DNA from: Thermococcus bergensis
Lineage (GTDB): Archaea; Methanobacteriota_B; Thermococci; Thermococcales; Thermococcaceae
Direction: 5' to 3'
DNA length: 64,000 nucleotides
Assembly (NCBI RefSeq): GCF_020386975.1
Contig: NZ_JABFNK010000005.1
Location: 992,001 to 1,056,000 of the forward strand
In this document: in pieces, positions 1 to 10,488 of the stretch
Layout of the letters: the number at the start of each line of letters is the position of its first letter
How positions within the stretch are numbered: position 1 is the first letter of the stretch
The notes under the pieces: model-generated
What the model was told of the DNA's origin: nothing
The model's database searches: none
What the model saw: only the letters and a program-made list of their open reading frames with translations
Program-made: the position numbers and the translations under genes

Positions 1-102
1 TTTTACGAAAAGAGAGGTTTTGTGAGGATTGCTCTGATAGATCCGTACCCCAAGTGGGGCGAGGAAGCACTGATATACGTGAAATGCCTCCACAAAATTT
101 AA
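1..102 (+). CDS. GNAT-type N-acetyltransferase, C-terminal end only
   Basis: An open frame enters from the left edge and stops with TAA after 33 residues. The tail starts FYEKRGFVRIAL, the usual last strand and helix of GNAT acetyltransferases (the F-Y-E-K-x-G-F signature near the acetyl-CoA site). The 5' part lies outside the window, so substrate and start are unknown. It runs toward the NadM gene on the other strand; the 122-bp gap between them holds no clear promoter. Confidence 0.6.
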   Translation, partial: FYEKRGFVRIALIDPYPKWGEEALIYVKCLHKI

Positions 103-224
103 ATGTAGGGTTTTTCATCTTTTTCCATGCACTGGAGTGAAATCCCAAGATGCCAAAGCCCTTCACAAGACCAAACTCTCCCATCAGCTCTTCAGTTTCT
201 GGCTAGAAGTGAATAAATGAGGAA

Positions 225-785
225 TCAGAACTCAGGAATCCTTATCGGTGCCTGAAGCTCCTTCTCGTTCTTCTCCAAGTCTGTCGCCAGCATTCTTATT
301 CTCTCAACTCCTTTGATCTCTTTAATGTATTCCGCCACACTCTTTGGGACGAGGTCCTCCCAGGGTTCTCCTTCTATCATTCTTCTCCTTATCTCCGTAG
401 CGGAAAGAATGTCCTTTCTGAACATCGGCTGAACTACCACTTTGTATCCCCTCTCCCTGAAGAGCTGGGCTACGAGAGAGTTCCCGGTAAAGACGACCTC
501 AAACTTTGGAACCATAGCCTCTACATAGGGAACCCAGATAGAGTTGAAGTTTATATCCGGCAGGGGGATCATCATGTATTTACTCCTTTCAATCCCGGCT
601 TCATTAAGTGCTCTTATTAGCATCTCCATTCTTTCGCTTGTTGTGAATGGGTTTTTTAAAGTATGGCTAACCTGAGCACTCCCGATGCCGATTATAACCT
701 CATCAACCTGCTCAAAAACATATTCAAGAGCTTTTAAATGCCCGTTATGTACCGGCTGAAATCTACCAACAAAGAGACCCCTCAT
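225..785 (-). CDS. nadM: Nicotinamide-nucleotide adenylyltransferase (archaeal NadM type)
   Basis: The protein has 186 residues, the normal length for archaeal NMN adenylyltransferase, which joins NMN and ATP to make NAD+ in the cytosol. Residues 4-16 carry the nucleotidyltransferase start GRFQPVHNGH (HxGH motif), and LSATEIRRR near residue 130 is the ISxTxxR-like ATP motif. The ATG sits 3 bp beyond the stop of the frameshifted SAM-hydrolase tail (789-791), whose last codons GAGGAGGGG supply the ribosome site, so the two genes form one leftward operon. Confidence 0.95.
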   Translation of the reverse strand: MRGLFVGRFQPVHNGHLKALEYVFEQVDEVIIGIGSAQVSHTLKNPFTTSERMEMLIRALNEAGIERSKYMMIPLPDINFNSIWVPYVEAMVPKFEVVFTGNSLVAQLFRERGYKVVVQPMFRKDILSATEIRRRMIEGEPWEDLVPKSVAEYIKEIKGVERIRMLATDLEKNEKELQAPIRIPEF

Positions 786-788
786 CGT

Positions 789-1572
<784 letters not shown>

Positions 1573-1618
1573 CTAAAAATTATTAAGGTTTATCTTTAAA
1601 AGAACTTTGGGGGAAAGC

Positions 1619-3229
1619 ATGAGGTATTCAAAGTTCATTCCACTTATACTCATTTTCCTGATTTTCTCTTCTGGCTGTCTAGTTAAGGAACCCGCAAAGG
1701 TTGAAATTAATATTGACAAGAATGCTGTTAAGGAAGGGGATATCTTTCATATAATAGTCAAAGTTAACAACACGGGAAAAGTAGCAATAACGGGAGTTAA
1801 CTTGTATCTTAGCAATCCGGAATTCAAGATACTTCAGACACCTTCTCTGCAAGAACCCCTTAAAGTCGGCGAGATTGTAGAGCTTATATGGATAGTTCAG
1901 GCTCCATCAAACCCCGGCAGATATATGCTTAAAGCTTCTGTAGAGATTGTAGATGAGCTTCAGAGAACATGGGGCGGATTCTATAAAGAATTGATAATAA
2001 ACGTCGTGGAAAAAGAAAGCGAGATACCTTCATTTGGATCATTAAGTGTGAACGTTGTTTCACCAGAAAAAGTCGAAGGGGGAAATGAGTTTGGAGTTGA
2101 TATACAGCTGAAAAATACTGGTAGTGGCCCTATAACACTTAGAGAAATCTCAATAAAACTGTTAGAAGGCATGGAAATTGTTAGGGAGCCAGATGTTCCC
2201 ACAAATATCCTTCCCGGAGAAGAACATGGATTGAGCTACGTGCTTAAAGCCCCCTACATACCAGAGGAGGGATATATGGCGATTTCCATACTCTATATTG
2301 AAAACGGAGAAGAAAAGAGAGAGCTCAAAAACAAGTTCATTAAAATAATCTGGAAGCCGTGGAGCTACGATAATGAAACCTTGAGACTGGCATATGAAGA
2401 AGAATACTATTGGATTCAGTTGCCTTATCTTGTCGACGGATTTTGGAAAGAGAAATTTAATTCCACATCCAGAATAGATCGGGGTTTATTAAGGAATATC
2501 TCAATATCGCTTGTTAAAAACGCCACTTCAGAAGTTGAGGCTGCAAAAGCTGTCTACGACATGATTAAAAGCAGATACGCCCTTGGAGATGTCACAACAA
2601 CCACAAATCCCTCCAACATACTTCCCCAGAACAGGATAAGCTACGAAGAGGGCACACTTCTTTTCACAGGAATCTTAAGATCCCTGAATATCCCGGCTAG
2701 AGTTGTAACATTTTACAACGGAGAAGACTGCACGGAAAATGCAATCGCAGAGTTTTATTCCGCAGGAAAATGGCACGTTGTGGACTTCAAAAGAGGCTTC
2801 TTTGGTCCGAGGGAAGAATACATAGCAACCCCACATTTTCCCAGGATTTACCAGATGATGACAAATGAGGCATACAATCTTGTTGCCCACGTACCGGAAG
2901 AGGAAAAAGGACATGAGCACTTGGATGTAAGCTCCGAGTACCTCGCCAATATAGAAGAATCTCTAAAGAAAGTCGTTTCAGAAAGACTTGATCCCCCAGT
3001 AAGGCCAAAATTATCCATAGTGCTAATCAATATGAACCAGAATGAGCGTATTTTTGCCCTGTTCCTATTTGCTTCCGCTCCCGAAGCAGAGCTAAACATG
3101 GTCTTTCAGAAAGCCGATCCAAAGAGTCTCGCAACAAACGTTGATGCACTCTACAAATTTTATAAGGACAAACCATGGCCAGAAGACTTTAGGAAGTACT
3201 GGAACATTTTGGCGGAGGTGTACAAATGA
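1619..3229 (+). CDS. Lipoprotein with two repeat-like beta domains and a degenerate transglutaminase-like domain
   Basis: From ATG 1619 (GGGGGAA just upstream; the TTG at 1607 is in frame but poorly placed) the product has 536 residues. Residues 1-20 are a lipoprotein signal with lipobox SSGC (Cys20). Two Ig/CARDB-like stretches follow (about 25-120 and 140-235, both about tone of VEINID...GEI and [12 protein letters not shown]). Residues about 300-400 match the transglutaminase core ([17 protein letters not shown], then WHVVDF), but the position of the catalytic Cys is Tyr and the His of HAWVE is Asn (NAIAEF). It therefore looks like a surface-anchored non-catalytic domain. The stop overlaps the Trm56 start by 4 bp. 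Confidence 0.75.
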   Translation: MRYSKFIPLILIFLIFSSGCLVKEPAKVEINIDKNAVKEGDIFHIIVKVNNTGKVAITGVNLYLSNPEFKILQTPSLQEPLKVGEIVELIWIVQAPSNPGRYMLKASVEIVDELQRTWGGFYKELIINVVEKESEIPSFGSLSVNVVSPEKVEGGNEFGVDIQLKNTGSGPITLREISIKLLEGMEIVREPDVPTNILPGEEHGLSYVLKAPYIPEEGYMAISILYIENGEEKRELKNKFIKIIWKPWSYDNETLRLAYEEEYYWIQLPYLVDGFWKEKFNSTSRIDRGLLRNISISLVKNATSEVEAAKAVYDMIKSRYALGDVTTTTNPSNILPQNRISYEEGTLLFTGILRSLNIPARVVTFYNGEDCTENAIAEFYSAGKWHVVDFKRGFFGPREEYIATPHFPRIYQMMTNEAYNLVAHVPEEEKGHEHLDVSSEYLANIEESLKKVVSERLDPPVRPKLSIVLINMNQNERIFALFLFASAPEAELNMVFQKADPKSLATNVDALYKFYKDKPWPEDFRKYWNILAEVYK

Positions 3230-3768
3230 TAGTGGTGCTTAGATTGGGACACAGACCGGAAAGAGATAAAAGGATTACGACCCACGTAGCCTTAACTGCG
3301 AGGGCTTTTGGGGCTGATAGGATTATAATAGCAGCTGAAAAGGATGAGCATGTGTACGAGAGCGTTTCGGATGTTGTAGAACGCTGGGGAGGGCCGTTTG
3401 AGATTGAGTTCAACCCTCACTGGAGGCAGGTTCTGAGAGAGTGGAAAGGAAAAATAGTCCACTTGACCATGTATGGAATACCCATAGATGAAGCTATCCC
3501 AGAAATAAGGAGAGCATTAGACAAGGAAGACATTTTGATCGTCGTTGGGGCGGAAAAAGTTCCAAGGGAAGTGTATGAGATTGCTCACTACAACGTGGCC
3601 GTAGGGAATCAGCCACACAGTGAAGTTGCAGCGCTAGCTGTGTTTCTAGACAGACTCCTCGAAGGAAAAGGACTTAAAAAGGAATTCAAAAACGCGAAGG
3701 TTAAGATAATCCCGCAAGAAAAAGGGAAAAAAGTAATCTCCTTGGAGGAACAGAAAGATGTTGAATAG
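3226..3768 (+). CDS. tRNA (cytidine(56)-2'-O)-methyltransferase, aTrm56
   Basis: 180 residues of the archaeal SPOUT enzyme that 2'-O-methylates C56 in the T-psi-C loop of tRNA using SAM. The N-terminus [19 protein letters not shown] is the family signature, and the knot region appears as [17 protein letters not shown] and [21 protein letters not shown] (about 103-145). ATGA overlap with the lipoprotein gene and an 11-bp overlap with the next gene point to one transcript. Function is inferred from family resemblance. Confidence 0.93.
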   Translation: MIVVLRLGHRPERDKRITTHVALTARAFGADRIIIAAEKDEHVYESVSDVVERWGGPFEIEFNPHWRQVLREWKGKIVHLTMYGIPIDEAIPEIRRALDKEDILIVVGAEKVPREVYEIAHYNVAVGNQPHSEVAALAVFLDRLLEGKGLKKEFKNAKVKIIPQEKGKKVISLEEQKDVE

Positions 3769-4318
3769 ATACCGTTCAAACGTTAAGGGGTACTTAGAAG
3801 CCATAGTAAAGCCCTTGGTCAGAATGGGCATTACTCCAAACCAGCTTACATTTGTTGGACTGCTGATATCTCTGTTAGGGGCATATTTCTTTGCTCAAGG
3901 CGCTCAGAGGATTGCCGCATTAATACTGCTCTTTGGATCACTTGTAGATGCCCTCGACGGAACTTTGGCGAGGATTACAGGAAAGACAAGCAGGTTTGGA
4001 GCCTTTTTGGACTCGACCTTCGACAGGATAAGCGATGGGGCAGTACTGTTTGGAATTGCATATGGGGGACTGGTAAAGTGGGAAATCGGAGCGATAGCTC
4101 TCATAGGCTCGTATTTAGTCAGCTACGAGCGATGCAGGGCAGAACTTGCTGGAAGTGGCACACTGGCAGTGGGGATAGCTGAGAGGGCAGAGAGGCTCCT
4201 CATAATAATTGTGACGGCCCTACTCAATAGGGTTGATGTTGGTGTTTATGCGGTTGCCGTCTTAGCGTGGATAACGGCATTTCAAAGGTTGTGGGAAGCA
4301 AAGAAAAGATTAAGCTGA
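3758..4318 (+). CDS. CDP-alcohol phosphatidyltransferase, likely archaetidylinositol phosphate synthase
   Basis: 186 residues with about five membrane segments. The full CDP-alcohol phosphotransferase motif DG-x2-AR-x8-G-x3-D-x3-D is present: [20 protein letters not shown] and D downstream, residues about 67-89, binding the CDP-archaeol and Mg2+. The family makes polar headgroups of ether lipids; the [17 protein letters not shown] start is that of the archaeal inositol-phosphate branch. Last gene of the rightward operon starting at 1619. Assignment of inositol phosphate as acceptor is inferred from similarity, not from a residue visible here. Confidence 0.85.
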   Translation: MLNRYRSNVKGYLEAIVKPLVRMGITPNQLTFVGLLISLLGAYFFAQGAQRIAALILLFGSLVDALDGTLARITGKTSRFGAFLDSTFDRISDGAVLFGIAYGGLVKWEIGAIALIGSYLVSYERCRAELAGSGTLAVGIAERAERLLIIIVTALLNRVDVGVYAVAVLAWITAFQRLWEAKKRLS

Positions 4319-4334
4319 AATAAAAACGCTAAAA

Positions 4335-4391
4335 CGGGATGATGAAAATTTCGCTAGCGGAACTGTGAAGAGCCCTGCCGTTACTGACCGT
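4335..4391 (+). ncRNA. C/D box guide sRNA
   Basis: C box ATGATGA at 4339-4345, D' CGGA (off-consensus) at 4358-4361, C' GTGAAGA at 4365-4371, D CTGA at 4384-4387. Both guides are exactly 12 nt (4346-4357 and 4372-4383), the archaeal norm, and the D'-C' spacer is 3 nt. The D' guide AAATTTCGCTAG is complementary to TAGCGAAATT, which I recall as a conserved stretch of 23S rRNA (helix region of E. coli about 1930-1945), so rRNA 2'-O-methylation there is a reasonable inference. The D box overlaps the end of the convergent HAD gene by a few bases. Confidence 0.8.
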
Positions 4392-5091
4392 TTAGCTCCT
4401 CCGCTATTACTATTACCTCCCTAAGGTCGCTTATAACAAATTCGCATTCTCCCCACAGCTCTTTTTTGTTTCCTTTTTTATCCAGCAGGATGCTAATCAT
4501 ATCAACCTGTCTAGCACCGACACAGTCTTTGAGAGGATTATCACCAACGTATATTGCTTCTTCTCCTTTGACATTTGCTTTTTCCAGGGCTAACTCAAAT
4601 ATTCTCGGGTGGGGCTTGTAAAAGCCTGCTTCCTCGCTCGTTGTTATGCTGTCAAAGAGCTCTAAAATCCCCAATGCTTCAAGATGGGCCTTGAGGTATT
4701 CACTGTCAGAATCTGTGATAAGCCCAACGTGATATCCTTGCTCCTTTAACGTCTTTAGAGTTTCAATGGCCTCATCGTAGAGCCTTCCATACTGTTGGTG
4801 CATTTTGAGGTGAATTTCCCAAAATCTTGGAGAGAGCTCAAAACCATATTTTTCGGCAAGCTCCTGCATGACTTCTTCTTCAAGCAATTTAATTGGCTTG
4901 TAGGGTTTCCCGGCAAATTGCCTGAATCTTTCGCTTGTAATGGCTTCATATTCTTCCCATACCTTCATCGGGTCAACGTTTTCTGCCTTGGCGTCTCTCA
5001 AAACTTCCCTTATTATGTTCTGGTGGGTGGTATCTTCATACTCTTTGCTTAGGAGTGTGCCAACGAAATCAAAAAACACCGCCTTTATCAT
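4381..5091 (-). CDS. HAD superfamily (subfamily IA) hydrolase with altered motif I
   Basis: 236 residues, HAD-IA fold: motif I FFDFVGTLL (residues 6-14), motif II LITDSD near 130, K of FYKPHPRIF near 158, motif IV IYVGDNPLKDC near 178. Motif I normally reads DxDGT; here the second Asp, the general acid/base, is Val, while the other two HAD proteins in this window keep Asp or Glu. It may be a slow or different enzyme; the substrate cannot be told. Preceded by GGTGAT and an ATG; a TATA-like TTTTTATAG lies about 5107-5115 on the coding side. Confidence 0.8.
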   Translation of the reverse strand: MIKAVFFDFVGTLLSKEYEDTTHQNIIREVLRDAKAENVDPMKVWEEYEAITSERFRQFAGKPYKPIKLLEEEVMQELAEKYGFELSPRFWEIHLKMHQQYGRLYDEAIETLKTLKEQGYHVGLITDSDSEYLKAHLEALGILELFDSITTSEEAGFYKPHPRIFELALEKANVKGEEAIYVGDNPLKDCVGARQVDMISILLDKKGNKKELWGECEFVISDLREVIVIAEELNGQ

Positions 5092-5172
5092 TGTTTATCA
5101 CCACTATAAAAATTATCTTTTGTCTTAAAAACCCTTTATTGTGAAAAATTAAGTATAGCCTCAAAAGCCCTC

Positions 5173-5742
5173 TTATAATTTCGGCTCCATAATACCCATT
5201 TCTTTGAGTTCTTCATAAGCTTTCCTCAACACTTCTCTGATTTTATATCTTTTGTTGAGCCCTCCAAGCTTGTATGCCGCTTTCCTAAGACTGCCTGACT
5301 GCAGGAATAGCTTCAACAGCGCAATTTCCTCAAAACTTAAATCTTTCAGGTGTTTCAGTGCAAGCTCCGCTATCTCGATTGGATTGTTGCCCTCATAGGG
5401 AAAATCTGCTGACAATATAGGCTTATCCAGCAGCTTTGTGAACTCGAATTCAACAACCGTTACCTCTGTATCCGGGGTTAAGTTCCTGTAATGTTCTTTA
5501 AGAGCCTCCAAAAGCTCTTCTTTATTGTTGAACCCATCTTTAATGGCATCTTCATCAGTAAGCTCGGAAACCTTTTTTCGTTCAACTCTCTTTATTTTGG
5601 CCTTTCCAAGAACATAACCTCCCGCATGGATAAGAACTTCATCCCCAGGCTTTAAGTTAACTTTGCCTACCCTCACCGTGGCGTTTTTCTTCCCGCTGAG
5701 GAGCAAGTCCTTGTATCTCCCATCGAACTTTAGATTCCGCAT
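5173..5742 (-). CDS. ASCH domain protein with C-terminal helical (HTH-like) region
   Basis: 189 residues. Residues 1-110 form an ASCH domain (PUA-like RNA-binding fold): LLLSGKKNATVRVG, KPGDEVLIHAG and a final VVEFEFTKL strand. Residues about 125-189 are helical, with SLRKAAYKLGGLNKRYKIREVLRKA resembling a helix-turn-helix. It starts 1 bp after the stop of a second ASCH gene, so the pair is co-transcribed. ASCH proteins are proposed RNA-binding or RNA-processing factors; no specific role can be assigned. Confidence 0.75.
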   Translation of the reverse strand: MRNLKFDGRYKDLLLSGKKNATVRVGKVNLKPGDEVLIHAGGYVLGKAKIKRVERKKVSELTDEDAIKDGFNNKEELLEALKEHYRNLTPDTEVTVVEFEFTKLLDKPILSADFPYEGNNPIEIAELALKHLKDLSFEEIALLKLFLQSGSLRKAAYKLGGLNKRYKIREVLRKAYEELKEMGIMEPKL

Positions 5743-5743
5743 T

Positions 5744-6085
5744 TTATTCCCTCCTTGGTTTCAGGAGGCGGAATTTTATGGCAATTACCCCATAGCGGTT
5801 CTCCTTCCATTTTGGATACATATTGTGAAACCTCTTTACAGCCTGTTCAAAGCTGGGCTTATCTGGAAAAATCCTCTCTATCGATTCCTCTCTCAAAACC
5901 TGCCTAAAAGTCTCATATTTTTTGACCGAGATGACCTCTGCAGGAACTTCGTTGTTAAATAAAATTTTATCCTTGGGCTTGATGTCTTTCAGCTGTGGAT
6001 ATGCCGCTCTAACCTCTATGGTCTTTTTCCCGCTTTTTATCATCTCAAGATATTCATCCCTAACATATAATCTGTACACTTTCAT
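5744..6085 (-). CDS. ASCH domain protein (short)
   Basis: 113 residues from ATG 6085, which follows GGGAG by five bases; an in-frame extension to 6202 lacks family character and overlaps the divergent promoter. The sequence [35 protein letters not shown] and [13 protein letters not shown] is a complete small ASCH domain. It lies head-to-head with the pilin-like gene at 6181 and directly upstream of the larger ASCH gene. Confidence 0.75.
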   Translation of the reverse strand: MKVYRLYVRDEYLEMIKSGKKTIEVRAAYPQLKDIKPKDKILFNNEVPAEVISVKKYETFRQVLREESIERIFPDKPSFEQAVKRFHNMYPKWKENRYGVIAIKFRLLKPRRE

Positions 6086-6180
6086 GGCTCCCTTACTTTG
6101 TGGGACGAATACTTTAAAAAGGTTGCACAAAATGAAAACGTTTAAATCATCTGAAGACCAAACATATGTGGTGTGAGAAA

Positions 6181-6345
6181 ATGCGAAGAGCTCAAAGTGC
6201 ACTTGAGTATTTGTTTATACTGGCCGCTGTTTTGATACTGGTTATGGTAACCATAAGGGTTGTTCTCACGAGTGTTCAGGCAATAAATTCATCGGTAACC
6301 GGATATATTGACACCATAAAGGACAAGATTCTCGAAACCCTGTGA
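6181..6345 (+). CDS. Small pilin-like protein with class III signal peptide
   Basis: A 54-residue frame, ATG to TGA. It begins [16 protein letters not shown]: the [10 protein letters not shown] pattern is the archaeal class III (type IV pilin/archaellin) signal, cut before Gln by the prepilin peptidase, followed by a hydrophobic helix (about 8-29) and a short polar tail. Ribosome site GGTGTGAG; TATA GTTTAAATC at about 6138-6146 with an A-rich BRE. The gene for an A24 peptidase starts 9 bp after its stop, so substrate and enzyme look co-transcribed. Secreted or membrane-assembled; role in a pilus is inferred. Confidence 0.8.
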   Translation: MRRAQSALEYLFILAAVLILVMVTIRVVLTSVQAINSSVTGYIDTIKDKILETL

Positions 6346-6354
6346 GGTGATCAG

Positions 6355-7470
6355 ATGGAGTTCCTTTTGATAGCTCTCGGGGTTATAATGGGAATTCTAA
6401 CCTCTTACACCGATATCAAAACTGGTTTTATAGAGGACAAACATGTGTTTCCAATTGCCGGGATTGGAATTCTTTATTATCTCTACTATGGGATTGCCAT
6501 AAAGCATGACGTTTTCCACGCATTCTCCGGATTAATAGGACTCGCCATCGGATTTTTGTTGGGTTATTTGCTCTATCTCATGGGAGGCTGGGCAAGTGGA
6601 GATGTTGTTATCTTAATGGGTTACTCGGCTCTCTTCCCATATGCATCAAGTTATGCGAAGATAGTCCCCCCGTATGCGGCTAGATATCCCTTGCACAGCA
6701 TAACACTCCTATTTAACAGCATACTTGCGGTGTTTCCATTTATCTTCTTCTACTCCCTCGCAGTGTTAGTGGTAAGGAGAAGAACCACCCGGTTGAAAGA
6801 GGTTTTCCTCGATAAATGGCCCAAACCCTTTGAAGTCGCCCTCTGGGTATCCGCGGCTTTTGTTGTTCTCGGAATTGTTGGGGAAGCCCTTCCTCTCCAC
6901 TTTGGGGTTTTGATATGGGCAATAACGATAGCTATCTTAGCAAAACTGCAAAAGGTCGGAGATGTTGTTGGGATACTGCTTTTTGCCTACGGTGCTTTTG
7001 AGACTCCAGAAATCATTTACAGCTATTTGAAACTTGCCGCAACATTTTATGCCTTTAAAGTGTTCTTCTCCCTTGTGAAGGTTTTAAGAGAGGAAGTATT
7101 GACAAAAAGAGTTACTGTTGACGAACTCAAAGAATGGGACATCCTCGGCGAGTGGATATATGAAAAGGACGGCAAAATCTACAGAGACAGGGAAAGTTCC
7201 TTTGACAAGCTTGTTCGGGCTTTAAGGACTCTCGACCTAAATGCGCTGAGAGTTGAATACGACAAACTAATCGCCTCGCCAACGGCTGAAGGTCTCAAAA
7301 AAGAGGATCTAGAAACCCTCAAAGCTCTTGTGAATGAAGGAGCACTGGAGAATGAGTTTCTTGTCAGAAACGCAATGCCCTTTGCACCGGCTTTATTTTT
7401 GGGCTTCTTGATATCAGTGTTTTACGGCGACTTATTCTGGTGGCTTGTGCTAAAAAGCATCGGGCTTTAA
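6355..7470 (+). CDS. A24 family prepilin/preflagellin peptidase
   Basis: 371 residues, polytopic. The two aspartates of GXGD aspartyl peptidases are visible: Asp20 in SYTDIKTGFIED and Asp83 in GGWASGDVVI. Four or more membrane segments precede a soluble stretch (about 235-350, KRVTVDELKEWD...) and a last membrane helix, which makes it longer than bacterial PilD or archaeal FlaK (about 230). It would cleave class III signal peptides, and the neighbour at 6181 is an obvious substrate. ATG follows GAGGTGATC. Confidence 0.88.
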   Translation: MEFLLIALGVIMGILTSYTDIKTGFIEDKHVFPIAGIGILYYLYYGIAIKHDVFHAFSGLIGLAIGFLLGYLLYLMGGWASGDVVILMGYSALFPYASSYAKIVPPYAARYPLHSITLLFNSILAVFPFIFFYSLAVLVVRRRTTRLKEVFLDKWPKPFEVALWVSAAFVVLGIVGEALPLHFGVLIWAITIAILAKLQKVGDVVGILLFAYGAFETPEIIYSYLKLAATFYAFKVFFSLVKVLREEVLTKRVTVDELKEWDILGEWIYEKDGKIYRDRESSFDKLVRALRTLDLNALRVEYDKLIASPTAEGLKKEDLETLKALVNEGALENEFLVRNAMPFAPALFLGFLISVFYGDLFWWLVLKSIGL

Positions 7471-7505
7471 ATTTTAAAAATACCTTGGCACAACTAAACA
7501 CAGAA

Positions 7506-7562
7506 AAGGGATGATGAACTTTTGCTTTGCTGATTATGATGAACACGCCCTTCTCTGACCTA
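7506..7562 (+). ncRNA. C/D box guide sRNA
   Basis: All four boxes are perfect: C ATGATGA 7511-7517, D' CTGA 7530-7533, C' ATGATGA 7536-7542, D CTGA 7555-7558. Guides are 12 nt each (ACTTTTGCTTTG and ACACGCCCTTCT), spacer 2 nt. It fills the gap between the peptidase gene and the convergent phosphatase gene. It would guide L7Ae-Nop5-fibrillarin to methylate targets matching CAAAGCAAAAGT and AGAAGGGCGTGT; I cannot place these targets without a search. Confidence 0.92.
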
Positions 7563-8189
7563 CCCTTTTTCTTTCAGAATTTTCTCGATGATCTCCATCA
7601 CTTCATATAGGTCTCTTGCGAGGTAATCCCCTTCAACGCCCTCGTGGGGGTTAATTGCTATGCTCACATCCGCAACTTTGAACATGGCTATATCGTTGTG
7701 CCCATCACCCACAGCTATGGTCAGCTTCGGCCTGAGCTTTTCTTTAAGCTCGAGCAATATATCTCCTTTGTTTCTGAAGTCCACCCATGGAAGGACTTCT
7801 CCCGTTACTCTACCTTTCTCATCAAAGACAAGCTCGTTTGCATACACAAAATCGGCCTTAAGCTCTCTCCCTATTCTCTCGGCAAGGCATTTAAGGCCGC
7901 CGCTGATTATTGCAATTTTAAAGTTCCTCTCTCTCAGGAATCGAAAAAGCTCTTCCACACCTTCAAAATACTCAACTGAATTTGCCCATTCCATAATCTC
8001 CTCTTTTGTTCTCCCCTTCCAGAGAGAAGCGTCCAACCTTGCCCATGTTGCGTAGTCAAACTCCCCGGCAAAGAATCTCTCGGCGTATTCTCTCCCTTTG
8101 TCCCACGTACCAAACTTTTTGTGAAGCTCAACCCAGCTTGATTTGGATTTTACCAAGGTTCCTTCTAAATCAAACGCTATGAGGTACAT
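7560..8189 (-). CDS. HAD-IB hydrolase, phosphoserine phosphatase-like
   Basis: 209 residues. Motif I AFDLEGTLV (Asp then Glu, as common in archaeal SerB-like enzymes), motif II IISGGL near 95, Lys in NKGDIL near 141 and motif IV VGDGHNDIAMF near 160 match the phosphoserine phosphatase group. The helical cap lies between residues about 20 and 80. Downstream of and 1 bp from the PIMT gene, probably one leftward transcript. Substrate could be phosphoserine or another small phosphate; similarity alone does not decide. Confidence 0.8.
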   Translation of the reverse strand: MYLIAFDLEGTLVKSKSSWVELHKKFGTWDKGREYAERFFAGEFDYATWARLDASLWKGRTKEEIMEWANSVEYFEGVEELFRFLRERNFKIAIISGGLKCLAERIGRELKADFVYANELVFDEKGRVTGEVLPWVDFRNKGDILLELKEKLRPKLTIAVGDGHNDIAMFKVADVSIAINPHEGVEGDYLARDLYEVMEIIEKILKEKG

Positions 8190-8190
8190 C

Positions 8191-9511
<1,321 letters not shown>

Positions 9512-9558
9512 TTTCCTCACCTTCCAGCTTTGGATGACTTTTCTTTATAAAGATTAGC

Positions 9559-10488
9559 TCAGCTTTCTTTTAATCTAACTAGATACGTTCTTCCCTCTTT
9601 AACCCTTTCTATTAAGCCTTTTTTCTCCATATCCTTTAACAGCAAGCTGACTTTTGCTTTTGAAAAGCCAAGGCGCTTTACAAGGTCGCTTTGGTAGAGT
9701 GGTCCTTCCCTAAGCAGTTCAAGAACCTTTTCTTCATCTGAGCGAAGGTCAATTAGGGTTTTTTCTTTTCTCCTATAGATAGTTCCAGCAAAAAAGCCGC
9801 CTAAAAAGGCTATAAAAATTGTTGCCAGAAACATCGCTAACGGGAACTGGTTTGTCACTTCTCCTGAAAATCCCACTATAAAATAGAACTCCTCCCCTGG
9901 TCTAACGTCTGTCTTTTTCCATTCCAAAATCAGTGCATTTCCCGTGCTTTCAACTTTATCCGGGGAGGGAACTATAGGGGATAAAATTGCATAACCCTTG
10001 GGAACGTAGAGTCTTGCGTAAAAATATCCCACCGGCTGGCTAAATTTCACATAGTATGAAAACTGCTTCTTTCCACTAACTTCTTGAAGCATCCCCTCTG
10101 AATAAAAGCTTATCCTTATCTTCACCCTGCTTCCGGGAGAAACTTCAGGGAACGCTATATAGACGGCATTTATGTCTCCCACAATTTTGGAAACGCTTAT
10201 GTTGGCTATTTGAGTTTTGCCGTTGATCTCAATTATTGCCTCTGGGTTTTCGATTGGGTACTCAGAGTAGAAAGTGTAATGGGAAAGGGGAACGTTTGGA
10301 AATAGAACAAGCTCGATGGTCTCTTTAACCCTATAGTCCTCCAGAATATCAAAGTAAAGGGAGTAGCTATCTAAATCATATTCGTACTCCTGGGAAATTA
10401 CAAAGTTGGACAGCACGAGTAGGAAAAATAACATGGCTATTAAAGCTGACTTCCTTCTTGAGGATTCTTTATTTTTAACAGCGGACAT
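9559..10488 (-). CDS. Membrane-anchored winged-helix transcriptional regulator
   Basis: 309 residues from ATG 10488, eleven bases after GAGGAG; this start lies inside the preceding gene, giving a 49-bp overlap. Order: short basic head, membrane segment (about 15-33), extracellular beta-rich domain (about 35-215), a second membrane segment (about 220-240), then a cytoplasmic winged helix (about 250-305, EEKVLELLREGPLYQSDLVKRLGFSKAKVSLLLKDMEKKGLIER). A regulator that may sense something outside and bind DNA inside. No enzymatic motif. The upstream sulfur-enzyme gene is its only neighbour in the run. Confidence 0.75.
   Translation of the reverse strand: MSAVKNKESSRRKSALIAMLFFLLVLSNFVISQEYEYDLDSYSLYFDILEDYRVKETIELVLFPNVPLSHYTFYSEYPIENPEAIIEINGKTQIANISVSKIVGDINAVYIAFPEVSPGSRVKIRISFYSEGMLQEVSGKKQFSYYVKFSQPVGYFYARLYVPKGYAILSPIVPSPDKVESTGNALILEWKKTDVRPGEEFYFIVGFSGEVTNQFPLAMFLATIFIAFLGGFFAGTIYRRKEKTLIDLRSDEEKVLELLREGPLYQSDLVKRLGFSKAKVSLLLKDMEKKGLIERVKEGRTYLVRLKES

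Noticed and set aside
5744-6202. Longer ASCH reading from 6202
   Set aside because: The extra 39 residues have no family character and cover the divergent promoter; ATG 6085 has a good ribosome site.
7543-7560. Similarity of ACACGCCCTTCTCTGACC to the right junction of IS copy 3 (ACACGCCCTCTCTGACCG)
   Set aside because: The match spans the IS end and the target duplication and has a one-base gap; no IS sequence extends beyond it, so it is most likely chance.
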